Shown piece by piece: positions 8,371 through 16,407 of a DNA stretch of 64,000 nucleotides. The translations under genes and the position numbers were made by a program. The notes below the pieces were generated by a model. That model had not been told where the DNA came from and searched no databases. It saw only the letters and a list, made by a program, of their open reading frames with translations. Location: assembly GCF_012271765.1 (NCBI RefSeq), contig NZ_VRKO01000010.1, forward strand, positions 380,884-444,883. Reading direction: 5' to 3'. The stretch is from Erwinia rhapontici (GTDB taxonomy: Bacteria; Pseudomonadota; Gammaproteobacteria; Enterobacterales; Enterobacteriaceae). Every line of letters starts with the position of its first letter. Position 1 is the stretch's first letter.

Positions 8371-8953
8371 TTTTAAATCTCATTTAAATAATTTTCTATA
8401 TTCAGCAGAGTTAAGGTAGTTGCGCAGAATAGTAGATCACTTTGAGAAAACTTAGTCAGGATTCTGCGATCTGATCAATCGCCAAACCAAACCAAACCAA
8501 ACCAAACCAAACCAAACCAAACGGACAGGGCCATACCGATCATAGCATTAATACACCGTATCAAACGATGCCTGATGCAAAGAACTATCCATAAAACGCA
8601 GGACAAAAAACCCTGCCCTGCAGGTTTACAGCCTTGCTTATGCAAAATCGGGATAACAAGGTCTGCGACGTCGCCAGAACGTTCTGCTGCATCCGCTCAT
8701 CCGTTGAGCGCTTGATTAGCTGGTTTATGTTATGGCCTTTGGAGAACCTCAGGTCTTTAACTGCCGGACGCGGATATCGCTGTCCATTTGAACATAAATG
8801 AATACATCGTCTATCACGGCATGTTCAGCGGGAGTAGGTAAGGGATAATTCCCTGATTTATTCATATTTTCTTGCAATTTAGTCACGCAAAGACATCACG
8901 GATCCCGTACAACATGCGCAGTTTTTTATTGTGTCTATGTTGAGGATTGAGCG
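8371..8953. other. 583-bp intergenic region upstream of the acyltransferase and dacD
   Basis: No complete gene. It holds the (CCAAA)8 tandem repeat at 8482-8521 and presumably divergent promoters for the acyltransferase and dacD. A short open frame ending near 8840 could read DIAVHLNINEYIVYHGMFSG; it looks like the tail of a decayed protein but I cannot name it. Confidence 0.45.
8482..8521. repeat. Pentanucleotide microsatellite (CCAAA)x8
   Basis: Eight perfect head-to-tail copies of CCAAA (TTTGG on the minus strand), 40 bp. It is outside any ORF: in the reading frame of the acyltransferase a TGA stop lies 9 nt before its ATG. It lies 112-151 bp upstream of that start and 433 bp upstream of dacD. 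Confidence 0.97.
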
Positions 8954-10135
8954 TTGAAAAAGCATCAGCTTGCAAGTTTCTGTGTGGTTATGGCCCTGAG
9001 TACCGCCGTCTGTGCCGAAGGCCAGCCTGCCGGGGATGCACTGGCATTCCCGATGACCGCTCCGGCGATTGATGCCGCCTCCTGGGTGCTGATGGATGCC
9101 ACCACCGGACAAATCCTCACTTCCGGGAATCCGGACGAACGCCGCAACCCGGCCAGCCTCACCAAGCTGATGACCGGCTATGTGGTGGATCGCGCCATTG
9201 ATAAAAAGCGCATCACCCGTGACGACATGGTGACCGTGGGTAACGATGCCTGGGGAGCCGGTAACCCGGTATTTAAAGGATCGTCACTGATGTTCATTAA
9301 ACCGGGGGAGAAAATCTCAGTACGCGACCTCAGCCGGGGTGTGATTATTGATTCCGGTAACGATGCCTGTGTTGCACTGGCTGACTATGTGGCCGGCAGT
9401 CAGGCGAATTTCGTCACCATGATGAATCAGTACGTGGATAAACTGGGGCTGAGCAATACCCACTTTGAAACTGTGCATGGACTGGATGCACCAGGGCAGT
9501 TCACCACGGCACGCGATCTGGCCACGCTATCGCGCGCCATCATTAGCGGTGAGCAGGACTTCTACCAGATGTACAGTGAGAAATCGCTCACCTGGAATGG
9601 CATTACTCAGCAGAACCGCAACGGCCTGCTGTGGGATAAAACACTGCATGTTGATGGGCTGAAAACCGGTCATACCGAAAGCGCGGGCTTCAATATTATC
9701 GCCTCCAGTGTTGACGGGCAGCGCCGCCTGATTGCCGTGATCATGGGCGGAAAAAGTTCTAAAGGGCGGGAAGAGCAGGCGCGTAAACTGCTGACCTGGG
9801 GCCAGAGCCAGTTCGATACCATCCAGCTGTTCCACGCCGGCAAAGAGATTGGCCATGAAAACGTCTGGTACGGTAACCCGCACCGCGTTTCTCTGGGCAG
9901 CGAGAAAGATGTATTCCTGGCACTGCCGCGTGATCAAGTGCAGAAAGTGAAAGCCCGGTATGTGATTGACCGCAAAGACCTGGAAGCCCCGATTAAACTG
10001 CATGAACAGGTGGGCACTATCCAACTGGTCGAAGGGGACAAAACGCTGGCCAGCTACCCGCTGGTGGCGTTGCAACCGATTGAGCAGGCGGGGCTTATCA
10101 CCCGCATCAGCGACTACATCAAACAGAAGTTATAA
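8954..10135 (+). CDS. dacD: D-alanyl-D-alanine carboxypeptidase (PBP6b)
   Basis: 393 residues. It trims the terminal D-Ala of peptidoglycan pentapeptides in the periplasm. A signal peptide (MKKHQLASF...AVCA) comes first. The penicillin-binding motifs are all present: SLTK at residues 68-71 (nucleophile serine), SGN at 134-136, KTG at 237-239. A C-terminal PBP5-type beta domain and an amphipathic anchoring tail follow. The start is a TTG with GAGG upstream; the ATG at 8938 runs into a stop. Close similarity to E. coli DacD (for example MYSEKSLTWNGITQQNRNGL) and position before sbmC decide the paralogue. Confidence 0.94.
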   Translation: MKKHQLASFCVVMALSTAVCAEGQPAGDALAFPMTAPAIDAASWVLMDATTGQILTSGNPDERRNPASLTKLMTGYVVDRAIDKKRITRDDMVTVGNDAWGAGNPVFKGSSLMFIKPGEKISVRDLSRGVIIDSGNDACVALADYVAGSQANFVTMMNQYVDKLGLSNTHFETVHGLDAPGQFTTARDLATLSRAIISGEQDFYQMYSEKSLTWNGITQQNRNGLLWDKTLHVDGLKTGHTESAGFNIIASSVDGQRRLIAVIMGGKSSKGREEQARKLLTWGQSQFDTIQLFHAGKEIGHENVWYGNPHRVSLGSEKDVFLALPRDQVQKVKARYVIDRKDLEAPIKLHEQVGTIQLVEGDKTLASYPLVALQPIEQAGLITRISDYIKQKL

Positions 10136-10149
10136 TCTCACTCTGCGCG

Positions 10150-10176
10150 GGCCGGGCATAAAAACATGACCCGGCC
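10150..10176 (+). terminator. Hairpin after dacD
   Basis: GGCCGGG and CCCGGCC form a perfect 7-bp GC stem around a 13-nt loop, 14 bp past the dacD stop. No T-run follows, so it may stabilise the 3' end rather than terminate on its own. Confidence 0.5.
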
Positions 10177-10290
10177 ATCCCTCCACTCTGTGCAGCGCCT
10201 CACAAATCATTTCTCTTCAACGAAAGATGCCTGGTAAAAATCTATCTTAATGGTTATTTATACAGTGGTTAATTCATTGAGGAGAGAACC

Positions 10291-10761
10291 ATGCAGGTCG
10301 AGATTAAGCATCTTGAGGCGAAAAATGTAGCCGCCTTTCGTCTGGTCGGTCCCTGGCAGGACACCGCGCCGCAAGGCTTTGCCCGTTTGAGCGAATGGGT
10401 GGAACGTCATCAGTTGGCAGGAGACTGGCTGGCGATCTATTACGATAACCCCGAGATCGTCCCCCCCGAACAGTTGCGTATTGATACCGGTATCAGTGTG
10501 CCTGATGGCTACGTTTTGCCGCTGGGCAGTGAAGGGGTTGAACTGCGTTCTCTTCCCGGTGGCACCTATGGCGTGGCGAAAGTCACCGTCAACGACGGCG
10601 ATTTTTCAACCCCCTGGCTGGCCTTTTACGACGAGTGGTTGCCGAACAGTGGCTATCAGCGTGCAGAAGGGCCCTGTTTTGATCACTATCTGAATGACGG
10701 ATCGCAAAGCGGTATTTGGGAGTTCCTGATCTGCGTTCCGCTGGTTAAACGCAGCCTTTAG
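10291..10761 (+). CDS. sbmC: DNA gyrase inhibitor SbmC/GyrI
   Basis: 156 residues, single GyrI-like small-molecule-binding domain. In E. coli the protein protects gyrase from microcin B17 and CcdB and is SOS-inducible. Family signatures: FRLVGPW near the start, AIYYDNPEIVPPEQLRIDTGISVP in the middle, GGTYGVAKV, and CFDHYLN near the end. The ATG follows a clear GAGGAGAG site. It keeps the E. coli position between dacD and yeeA. I did not see a convincing LexA box in the 155 bp upstream. Confidence 0.93.
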   Translation: MQVEIKHLEAKNVAAFRLVGPWQDTAPQGFARLSEWVERHQLAGDWLAIYYDNPEIVPPEQLRIDTGISVPDGYVLPLGSEGVELRSLPGGTYGVAKVTVNDGDFSTPWLAFYDEWLPNSGYQRAEGPCFDHYLNDGSQSGIWEFLICVPLVKRSL

Positions 10762-10974
10762 CACACTCTGTTTTGTTGTCGAAATGTGAATGACATCCGC
10801 AAGAAGAAAATGGCCGATTAACGGGTTGTATCAGTGCGGTAATCTCAGTGTTTTCTGCTGCTTAATGCAGTGAAATGAGCGAGAAAACGGGGGAAAACAT
10901 CCCTCGTTCGCCTGTTACCTGAGCCTGCTTCAGGTATGATGTCCCGCTGATTCTTTCTTCTTTCGGAGCTACCT

Positions 10975-12033
10975 TTGCGACCGGACAAGCCGCTGTCGGC
11001 CTTTGAGTTCAGCCTGTACCGTAATTACCGCATCGTCCACGGTGTGCGTATCGCTCTGGCATTTATCCTGACGTTCCTGCTGGTGCGCATAATGGAGATC
11101 CCGGAAGGCAGCTGGCCGCTTATCACGCTGGTGGTGGTGATGGGGCCGATCTCCTCGTGGGGCAACGTCTTCCCCCGTGCGGTTCAGCGTATTGGCGGTA
11201 CCATCTTTGGTTCAATCTCCGGGTTGATTGCGCTCAAACTGGAACTGATCTCTATGCCGGTCATGCTGGTGTGGTGTGCGGCGGTGATGTTTATCAGTGG
11301 TTTTCTGACGCTGGGTAAGCACCCTTATATGGCGTTGCTGATCGGCATCACTCTGGCCGTGATCTGTGGCGGCATTCCGGGCGATATGACCACCGCGCTG
11401 TGGCGTGGGGGCGATGTGATCCTCGGTTCGCTGCTGGCGCTACTGTTTACCAGTATCTATCCGCAGAAAGCCTATACTCACTGGCGCATTCAGCTTTCCG
11501 ATTTGCTGCTGGAGACCGCGCGGGTGTATCACGCTGGCTTTTCCTCCAACCTCGTCGAGAAGCCGCGTCTGTCACGCCCGTTACAGCGTCTGTTAACTAA
11601 CGTGATTAAAATGCGTGCGTTGATCGAACCCTCCAGCAAGGAAACACGTACGCCGCGTTCGGTGTTTGAAGGTATCCAGACGCTGAACCGTAATCTGGTT
11701 TGCACGCTGGAACTCCAGCTCAATGCCTGGTGGGCTTCCCGTCAGAGCCATCTGATTATGCTCAACGCGCCGGCGCTGCGGCGTACCCAGCAAATGACCG
11801 AAAATACCCTGCGCGCACTGTCAAAGGTGATTGTCGAAGGGGATACCGGGAAAATTGCCGCCAACAGCGAAGAGCTGGCGGAAATCACCCGGGAACTGCG
11901 GCAGCTGATTGCCGAGTCAGACAGCGACGAACTGGTGGAAACGCCTATTCACGGTTATGTCTGGCTCAGTCTGGAAATGGCCAGTCAGTTGGAAAGACTG
12001 ACCGAACTTATCCGACTCGCGTTGCGAAAATAG
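10975..12033 (+). CDS. yeeA: YeeA, FUSC-family inner-membrane protein
   Basis: 352 residues. It starts at a TTG (RPDKPLSAFEFSLYRNYRIVHG), with CGGAG about 8 nt upstream, and aligns with E. coli YeeA from its first residues. About six hydrophobic segments fill residues 20-165 (LAFILTFLLVRIM, GSISGLIALKLELI), then a soluble helical cytoplasmic half follows (about 175-352). The family resembles aromatic-acid exporters (AaeB/FUSC), but the E. coli function is not firmly known. Position between sbmC and yeeX is conserved. Confidence 0.92.
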   Translation: MRPDKPLSAFEFSLYRNYRIVHGVRIALAFILTFLLVRIMEIPEGSWPLITLVVVMGPISSWGNVFPRAVQRIGGTIFGSISGLIALKLELISMPVMLVWCAAVMFISGFLTLGKHPYMALLIGITLAVICGGIPGDMTTALWRGGDVILGSLLALLFTSIYPQKAYTHWRIQLSDLLLETARVYHAGFSSNLVEKPRLSRPLQRLLTNVIKMRALIEPSSKETRTPRSVFEGIQTLNRNLVCTLELQLNAWWASRQSHLIMLNAPALRRTQQMTENTLRALSKVIVEGDTGKIAANSEELAEITRELRQLIAESDSDELVETPIHGYVWLSLEMASQLERLTELIRLALRK

Positions 12034-12194
12034 AATGATTCAGCAACAACTTACTGCGAGCTGACTCGGTTCAGGGTAAGATGGGGACAGCGCAGTTCTG
12101 TAAGTTTAAAATTGCCATCGGCAGCGGCCCGCCGTTAAGCTGATAGCCACGACAATGATGCCTGTTTGCACAGGCCCAAATGAAAGGTGTCTTC

Positions 12195-12512
12195 ATGGAA
12201 AATGCAAAGCAATCATTTCAGGACGTACTGGAGTTCGTGCGTATGTTCCGTCGTAAGAACAAGCTGCAACGTGAAATTCACGATAATGAAAAGAAAATCC
12301 GTGATAACCAGAAGCGTGTGCTGTTGCTCGATAACCTCGGTGAGTACATCAAGCCAGGGATGAGCGTCGAAGCCATTCAGGAAATTATCGCCAGCATGCG
12401 TAGCGACTACGAAGATCGCGTTGATGACTACATCATCAAAAATGCCGACCTGTCGAAAGAACGTCGCGATCTGTCGAAAAAATTGAAATCACTGGGCGAA
12501 CCAAAAGCGTAA
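12195..12512 (+). CDS. yeeX: YeeX, DUF496 family small helical protein
   Basis: 105 residues from the ATG at 12195, preceded by AGGTG; an in-frame ATG five codons earlier (12180) lacks a ribosome site and does not match E. coli YeeX. The sequence is almost entirely charged helix ([20 protein letters not shown] and [16 protein letters not shown]), consistent with a coiled coil. The core [20 protein letters not shown] is near identical to E. coli. No biochemical function is established for the family that I can name with confidence. Confidence 0.93.
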   Translation: MENAKQSFQDVLEFVRMFRRKNKLQREIHDNEKKIRDNQKRVLLLDNLGEYIKPGMSVEAIQEIIASMRSDYEDRVDDYIIKNADLSKERRDLSKKLKSLGEPKA

Positions 12513-12543
12513 TAGCCTGTGGTGACATCAGTGAATAGAGTGA

Positions 12544-12570
12544 GCCGGGCAGAGATGCCCGGCTTTTTTT
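12544..12570. terminator. Strong terminator after yeeX, shared with the convergent lacI-like gene
   Basis: GCCGGGC and GCCCGGC form a 7-bp stem around AGAGAT, followed by seven T. The stop codon of the convergent repressor gene (12569-12571) lies inside the T-run. Confidence 0.9.
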
Positions 12571-13642
12571 ATGGTACGTCATTATCCAACTGTTGTGCCA
12601 GACGGCGTAACTCCTCTGCCACCGGATGAGGCGTACGCTGCGCGTAACGGGGGGCAGCAGTGCTGGCTCGCACCACGAGGGACGTTGCAAACGGGGGTAA
12701 TCCTGTTTCACTGCCGGGCTGCTCCAGTTGGCGGGTCAGCCACTGTACGCTGTGTTCGCCCAACTGACGCATATCCTGACGCACCGTGGTTAACGGTGGC
12801 TGATACCAGGCACTGTCTGCCGTATCATCATAACCGACTACCGACATCTCTGCGGGCACGGCTACGCCCATCTGATGCAGTGCCTGCATTGCGCCCAGTG
12901 CCATCTGATCGTTAGCGACCAACAGAGCAGAGGGCATCTCCTGCCCGGCCAGTTGCATCACAGCCTTAAATCCTGATTGAGCACTCCAGTCGCCCTCTAA
13001 CTGGTTGCAGGGTGACAGCTGATGTTCCTGCAATACCTCAATCCAGACCGCGCGGCGTGCGCGTGCCGCGACCGAATCTGCCGGGCCGTTAAGCAGGGCA
13101 ATATGGCGGTGCCCCAGTTGCAGCAGATGTTCCGCACCCTGACGTGCACCGGTATGCGCGCTGAAGGTGCAGGCGGCAACATCGGCATCTTCCGCCACAT
13201 CTAAGAACAGGCAGGGCAGGGAGGCTGCCATGCGTTCAATCTGTTGCGCGGCCTGCGCCTCAAGCGGCACATTGATAAGCAGCGCATCGACTCGCTGGGA
13301 TAACAGATCGCTGACCGCCTGCTGCGCGCCGCCGCTGCCCGCCATCGCGATCACCAGATGATAACCCAACTGGCTGGTACGCTGCTGGATCGCCGAGGCA
13401 ATCTGTGCCGGTGCCAGCAGCGCGAGATCGCTGGTGGCAAGGCCGAGTGTACGGGTATTTTTCCCCGCCAGCTGCTGCGCCACCCGGTTAGGCACATAAT
13501 TCAGCGCCTGCATCGCCGCTTCCACCCGCATGCGGGTCTGCTCTGCCACCTGGCTCGAATGATTCAGCACCCGGGAGACGGTCTGATAAGACACACCAGC
13601 AGCACTGGCAACGTCTTCCAGCGTTACGGAACGGGCTCTCAT
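12569..13642 (-). CDS. LacI-family repressor, close relative of LacI itself
   Basis: 357 residues. The N-terminal HTH (residues 6-28) carries VSYQTVSRVLN, the same recognition helix (YQTVSR) as the E. coli lac repressor, followed by the hinge NYVPNRVAQQLAGK. The periplasmic-binding-protein core has LVANDQMALGAM and SVVGYDDTADS, again as in LacI. The C-terminal tail ends VAEELRRLAQQLDNDVP, resembling the LacI tetramerisation helix (ALADSLMQLARQVSRLE). No lacZ, lacY or other sugar gene is adjacent: it is convergent with yeeX and divergent from kdoO. Target genes must be elsewhere or lost. Confidence 0.88.
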   Translation of the reverse strand: MRARSVTLEDVASAAGVSYQTVSRVLNHSSQVAEQTRMRVEAAMQALNYVPNRVAQQLAGKNTRTLGLATSDLALLAPAQIASAIQQRTSQLGYHLVIAMAGSGGAQQAVSDLLSQRVDALLINVPLEAQAAQQIERMAASLPCLFLDVAEDADVAACTFSAHTGARQGAEHLLQLGHRHIALLNGPADSVAARARRAVWIEVLQEHQLSPCNQLEGDWSAQSGFKAVMQLAGQEMPSALLVANDQMALGAMQALHQMGVAVPAEMSVVGYDDTADSAWYQPPLTTVRQDMRQLGEHSVQWLTRQLEQPGSETGLPPFATSLVVRASTAAPRYAQRTPHPVAEELRRLAQQLDNDVP

Positions 13643-13817
13643 AGTTCACTCCTGTTTTTGAATGCGCAGTGTAGCAATAAAACGCAGCCGCATCTTTCGC
13701 TCTGCACCCTCCTTTCACACGGCCTTATGGTTTAGCCCGTGTTTAATTAAAATTGATGTCGCAGAATATAATGGTCGCCGAACTGACCTCATTTTTGACA
13801 GACAATAAGGATATAAC

Positions 13818-14714
13818 ATGTCTGAACACACGTTATCCCGGGATCGGGTGATCCACACACTTCCGCTGACCGGCTGGAATCAACCACAGCACGATAGCAA
13901 TGCTCTCGAGTCACTTGAGCAGGGCAATGTCCTGTTTATGCCTCACCTGACCTTTACGCTGCTGCCGGAAGAGCTGGCTTTATTGACGCCAGCGCTGGTG
14001 GACCCCAAACGTAAAAATATCAGCTTTAATCCGCAAAAAAATCAGGTGCGAGGCATTGCGCAGCAGGATAAAGCTCCTGAGGTGACCGCGTTACTGTCGC
14101 GCTATTATCAGCATTGCCTGCAACTGCTCGACGCGCTGCTACCGGAGTACCGCCACGCGGTGCACTCCCCGTCAAATACTCTGCGCCTGCATCCGGTCAC
14201 CGCCTGGCGTGATGCCAGTTCCTGGCGTAAGGATGACAGTCGCCTGCATGTGGATGCGTTCCCTTCACGTCCCATCCAGGGCGAGCGTATTCTGCGTATT
14301 TTCACCAATATTAATCCGCACGGTGAAAGCCGTGAGTGGCGTGTTGGCGAACCTTTTCCGGTGCTGGCACAGCGATTTATGTCACATTTGAAAGGGTATT
14401 CCCCGCTGGGAAGCTGGCTACAGCATCGCCTGGGCATGACCAAATCCCGACGCACCGGATACGACCATATGATGCTCAGACTGCATGATGCGATGAAAGC
14501 GGACAGGCATTATCAGGAACAGGGGCCACAGGTGGCGCTGACGCTGCCGCCGGGCAGCAGTTGGGTCTGTTTTGCTGACCAGACGCCCCACGCGGCAATG
14601 AGTGGCCAGTTTATGCTGGAGCAGACCTTTTTACTGCCGATTTCCGGGATGAAAAATCCGCAAAATGCGCCGCTGTCGGTACTGGAAAAACTGTTGCAGC
14701 AACCGCTGTTGTAA
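13818..14714 (+). CDS. kdoO: Kdo hydroxylase (Fe/2-oxoglutarate-type dioxygenase KdoO)
   Basis: 298 residues. KdoO hydroxylates Kdo of the lipopolysaccharide inner core to Ko, an outer-membrane modification known from Burkholderia and Yersinia. The iron ligands are visible: H144 and D146 in RLHVDAFPSRP and a distal H258 in CFADQTPHAAMSG. The family block GERILRIFTNINPHGESREWRVGE is also present. The ATG has AAGGAT upstream. It is monocistronic, followed by a hairpin and then yeeO. Confidence is from motifs and family recall, not an alignment. Confidence 0.85.
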   Translation: MSEHTLSRDRVIHTLPLTGWNQPQHDSNALESLEQGNVLFMPHLTFTLLPEELALLTPALVDPKRKNISFNPQKNQVRGIAQQDKAPEVTALLSRYYQHCLQLLDALLPEYRHAVHSPSNTLRLHPVTAWRDASSWRKDDSRLHVDAFPSRPIQGERILRIFTNINPHGESREWRVGEPFPVLAQRFMSHLKGYSPLGSWLQHRLGMTKSRRTGYDHMMLRLHDAMKADRHYQEQGPQVALTLPPGSSWVCFADQTPHAAMSGQFMLEQTFLLPISGMKNPQNAPLSVLEKLLQQPLL

Positions 14715-14718
14715 CGTT

Positions 14719-14749
14719 AAAGAGATGCCTCATGCAGGTATCTCTTTGT
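14719..14749 (+). terminator. Terminator after kdoO
   Basis: AAAGAGATGCCT and AGGTATCTCTTT form an almost perfect 12-bp stem with loop CATGC, followed by GTTTC, directly after the kdoO stop. Confidence 0.7.
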
Positions 14750-14849
14750 TTCTGCAATTTGAAACATAAAAAGACTTTGCATAATGTCATGTCTTTTACC
14801 ATCATCTGGTTAGCGTATATTTCTTTCCCAGAGAAAAGCGGGAACAATC

Positions 14850-16280
14850 TTGCAAAACCTTCGTGTTTCATTGCAGCAAGCGATACAACGTACGGACTGG
14901 TATCCTAAAAGACGTTCCTTCCGCGTACTCTTCTGGCGTGAAATCACCCCGTTAGCGGTGCCGATCTTTTTTGAGAATTTATGCGTCTTGCTGATGGGGG
15001 TGCTGAGTACTTTCCTGGTCAGCTGGCTGGGCAAAGAGGCGATGGCCGGGGTCGGGCTGGCCGATAGTTTTAATATTGTCGTGATCTCCTTTTTCGCCGC
15101 TATCGACCTCGGCACAACGGTGGTGGTGGCGTTCAGCCTCGGTAAGCTGAACCGGGAACGAGCGGTGGCCGCCGCGCGTCAGTCGCTGATCATCATGACG
15201 ATTTTTGCCGTTCTGCTGGCGCTGGCGATCGAGTTTGTTGGCCCGCAGATCATCGATCTGATTGCGGGTAAAGCAGAGCCGGAAGTCAAAGCGTTGGCGC
15301 TCTCCTACCTGCAAGTCACCGCCTGGAGTTACCCGGCGGCAGCCATCGCCCTGATTGGCTGCGGGGCGTTACGTGGTGCCGGAAACACCAAAATCCCGAT
15401 GTTGATCAACGGCGGGATGAACATACTCAATATCATCATCAGTAGTGTACTGATCTACGGCTGTTTCTCCTGGCATGGGCTGGGGTTTGTCGGGGCCGGT
15501 CTGGGACTGACGATCTCGCGCTATATCGGTGCGGCAGCGGTGATTTACGTGCTGGTGATAGGTTTTGTTCCGGCGTTGAAAATTTCGCTAAGAAGCTATT
15601 TCACCCGTCTGAATATGAGTATTCTGCGCGAAGTGCTCGGCATTGGCGTTCCGGCCAGCATTGAATCGGTTCTGTTTAACGGCGGCAAGCTGTTAACCCA
15701 GATTTTTGTCGCCGGAATGGGGACCGATGTCATCGCCGGTAACTTTATCGCCTTCTCCATTGTGTCACTGATTAACCTGCCAGGTAATGCGCTTGGCTCC
15801 GCGTCGACCATCATTGTCGGTACCCGTCTGGGGCGCGGTCAACTGGGCCAGCCGGAGCGCCTGCTGCGCTTTATTTTCGGGCTGTCGAGTATTGGTCTGT
15901 GCCTGCTGGCGCTGCTGACGGTGCCTTTTGCCGGGCTGCTGGCACAGTTTTACACCCAGGACCCGGAAGTTATCCATGTGGTGAAAATGCTGGTCTGGCT
16001 CAATGCGGCGTTTATGCCGTTCTGGGCGGCATCATGGGTGCTGCCCGCGGGATTGAAAGGGGCACGCGATGCGCGTTACACCATGTGGGTGTCTCTGTTG
16101 AGCATGTGGGGCGGACGTATCGTGGCTGGATACCTGCTGGGCATTGTGCTGGGCTTCGGCGTCGTGGGGATCTGGCTGGGCATGGTGCTGGACTGGATGA
16201 TCCGTGGGGGGTTCTTCTACCATCGAATGAACAGCGGCCGCTGGTTGTGGAAGTATCGCCCACAGCCAGAGCAACAATAG
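14850..16280 (+). CDS. yeeO: MATE-family exporter YeeO
   Basis: 476 residues with 12 predicted helices in two MatE repeats (about 35-195 and 260-425). It aligns closely with E. coli YeeO, reported as a flavin (FMN/FAD) exporter with multidrug activity: shared blocks include LFWREITPLAVPIF, GVLSTFLVSWLGKEAM, FNIVVISFFAAIDLGTTVVV and GCGALRGAGNTKIPMLING. The start is a TTG at 14850; there is no ATG in frame before the first helices. E. coli YeeO has a longer, less conserved N-terminus. Confidence 0.9.
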   Translation: MQNLRVSLQQAIQRTDWYPKRRSFRVLFWREITPLAVPIFFENLCVLLMGVLSTFLVSWLGKEAMAGVGLADSFNIVVISFFAAIDLGTTVVVAFSLGKLNRERAVAAARQSLIIMTIFAVLLALAIEFVGPQIIDLIAGKAEPEVKALALSYLQVTAWSYPAAAIALIGCGALRGAGNTKIPMLINGGMNILNIIISSVLIYGCFSWHGLGFVGAGLGLTISRYIGAAAVIYVLVIGFVPALKISLRSYFTRLNMSILREVLGIGVPASIESVLFNGGKLLTQIFVAGMGTDVIAGNFIAFSIVSLINLPGNALGSASTIIVGTRLGRGQLGQPERLLRFIFGLSSIGLCLLALLTVPFAGLLAQFYTQDPEVIHVVKMLVWLNAAFMPFWAASWVLPAGLKGARDARYTMWVSLLSMWGGRIVAGYLLGIVLGFGVVGIWLGMVLDWMIRGGFFYHRMNSGRWLWKYRPQPEQQ

Positions 16281-16336
16281 CGCACAAATTGCCTCTTTTT
16301 TTTCGCATTATGAGGTCAGTCTATGTTGCGCTTAAG

Positions 16337-16353
16337 ATATATCATAGATATAT
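16337..16353. promoter_or_regulatory. Palindromic candidate operator for NfeR (YqjI)
   Basis: ATATATC-ATA-GATATAT is a perfect 7-3-7 inverted repeat, 54 bp before the ferric reductase start. PadR-family NfeR/YqjI represses its own and the reductase gene in E. coli, so an operator is expected here. The match to the known E. coli operator was not checked. Confidence 0.5.
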
Positions 16354-16360
16354 TTTACCT

Positions 16361-16378
16361 CGAATGAGAATGATTCCT
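16361..16378 (+). promoter_or_regulatory. Fur-box-like sequence upstream of the ferric reductase
   Basis: CGAATGAGAATGATTCCT matches about 12 of 18 positions of the GATAATGATAATCATTATC consensus when shifted by one. It lies 30 bp before the yqjH start, where Fur control would make sense for an iron-chelate reductase. Confidence 0.4.
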
Positions 16379-16407
16379 GATTTCATATCCTAATGAGGAC
16401 AAGCACG

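Noticed and set aside
16012..16308. Long minus-strand frame antisense to the end of yeeO
   Set aside because: It is a shadow of yeeO codons with no family match or ribosome site.
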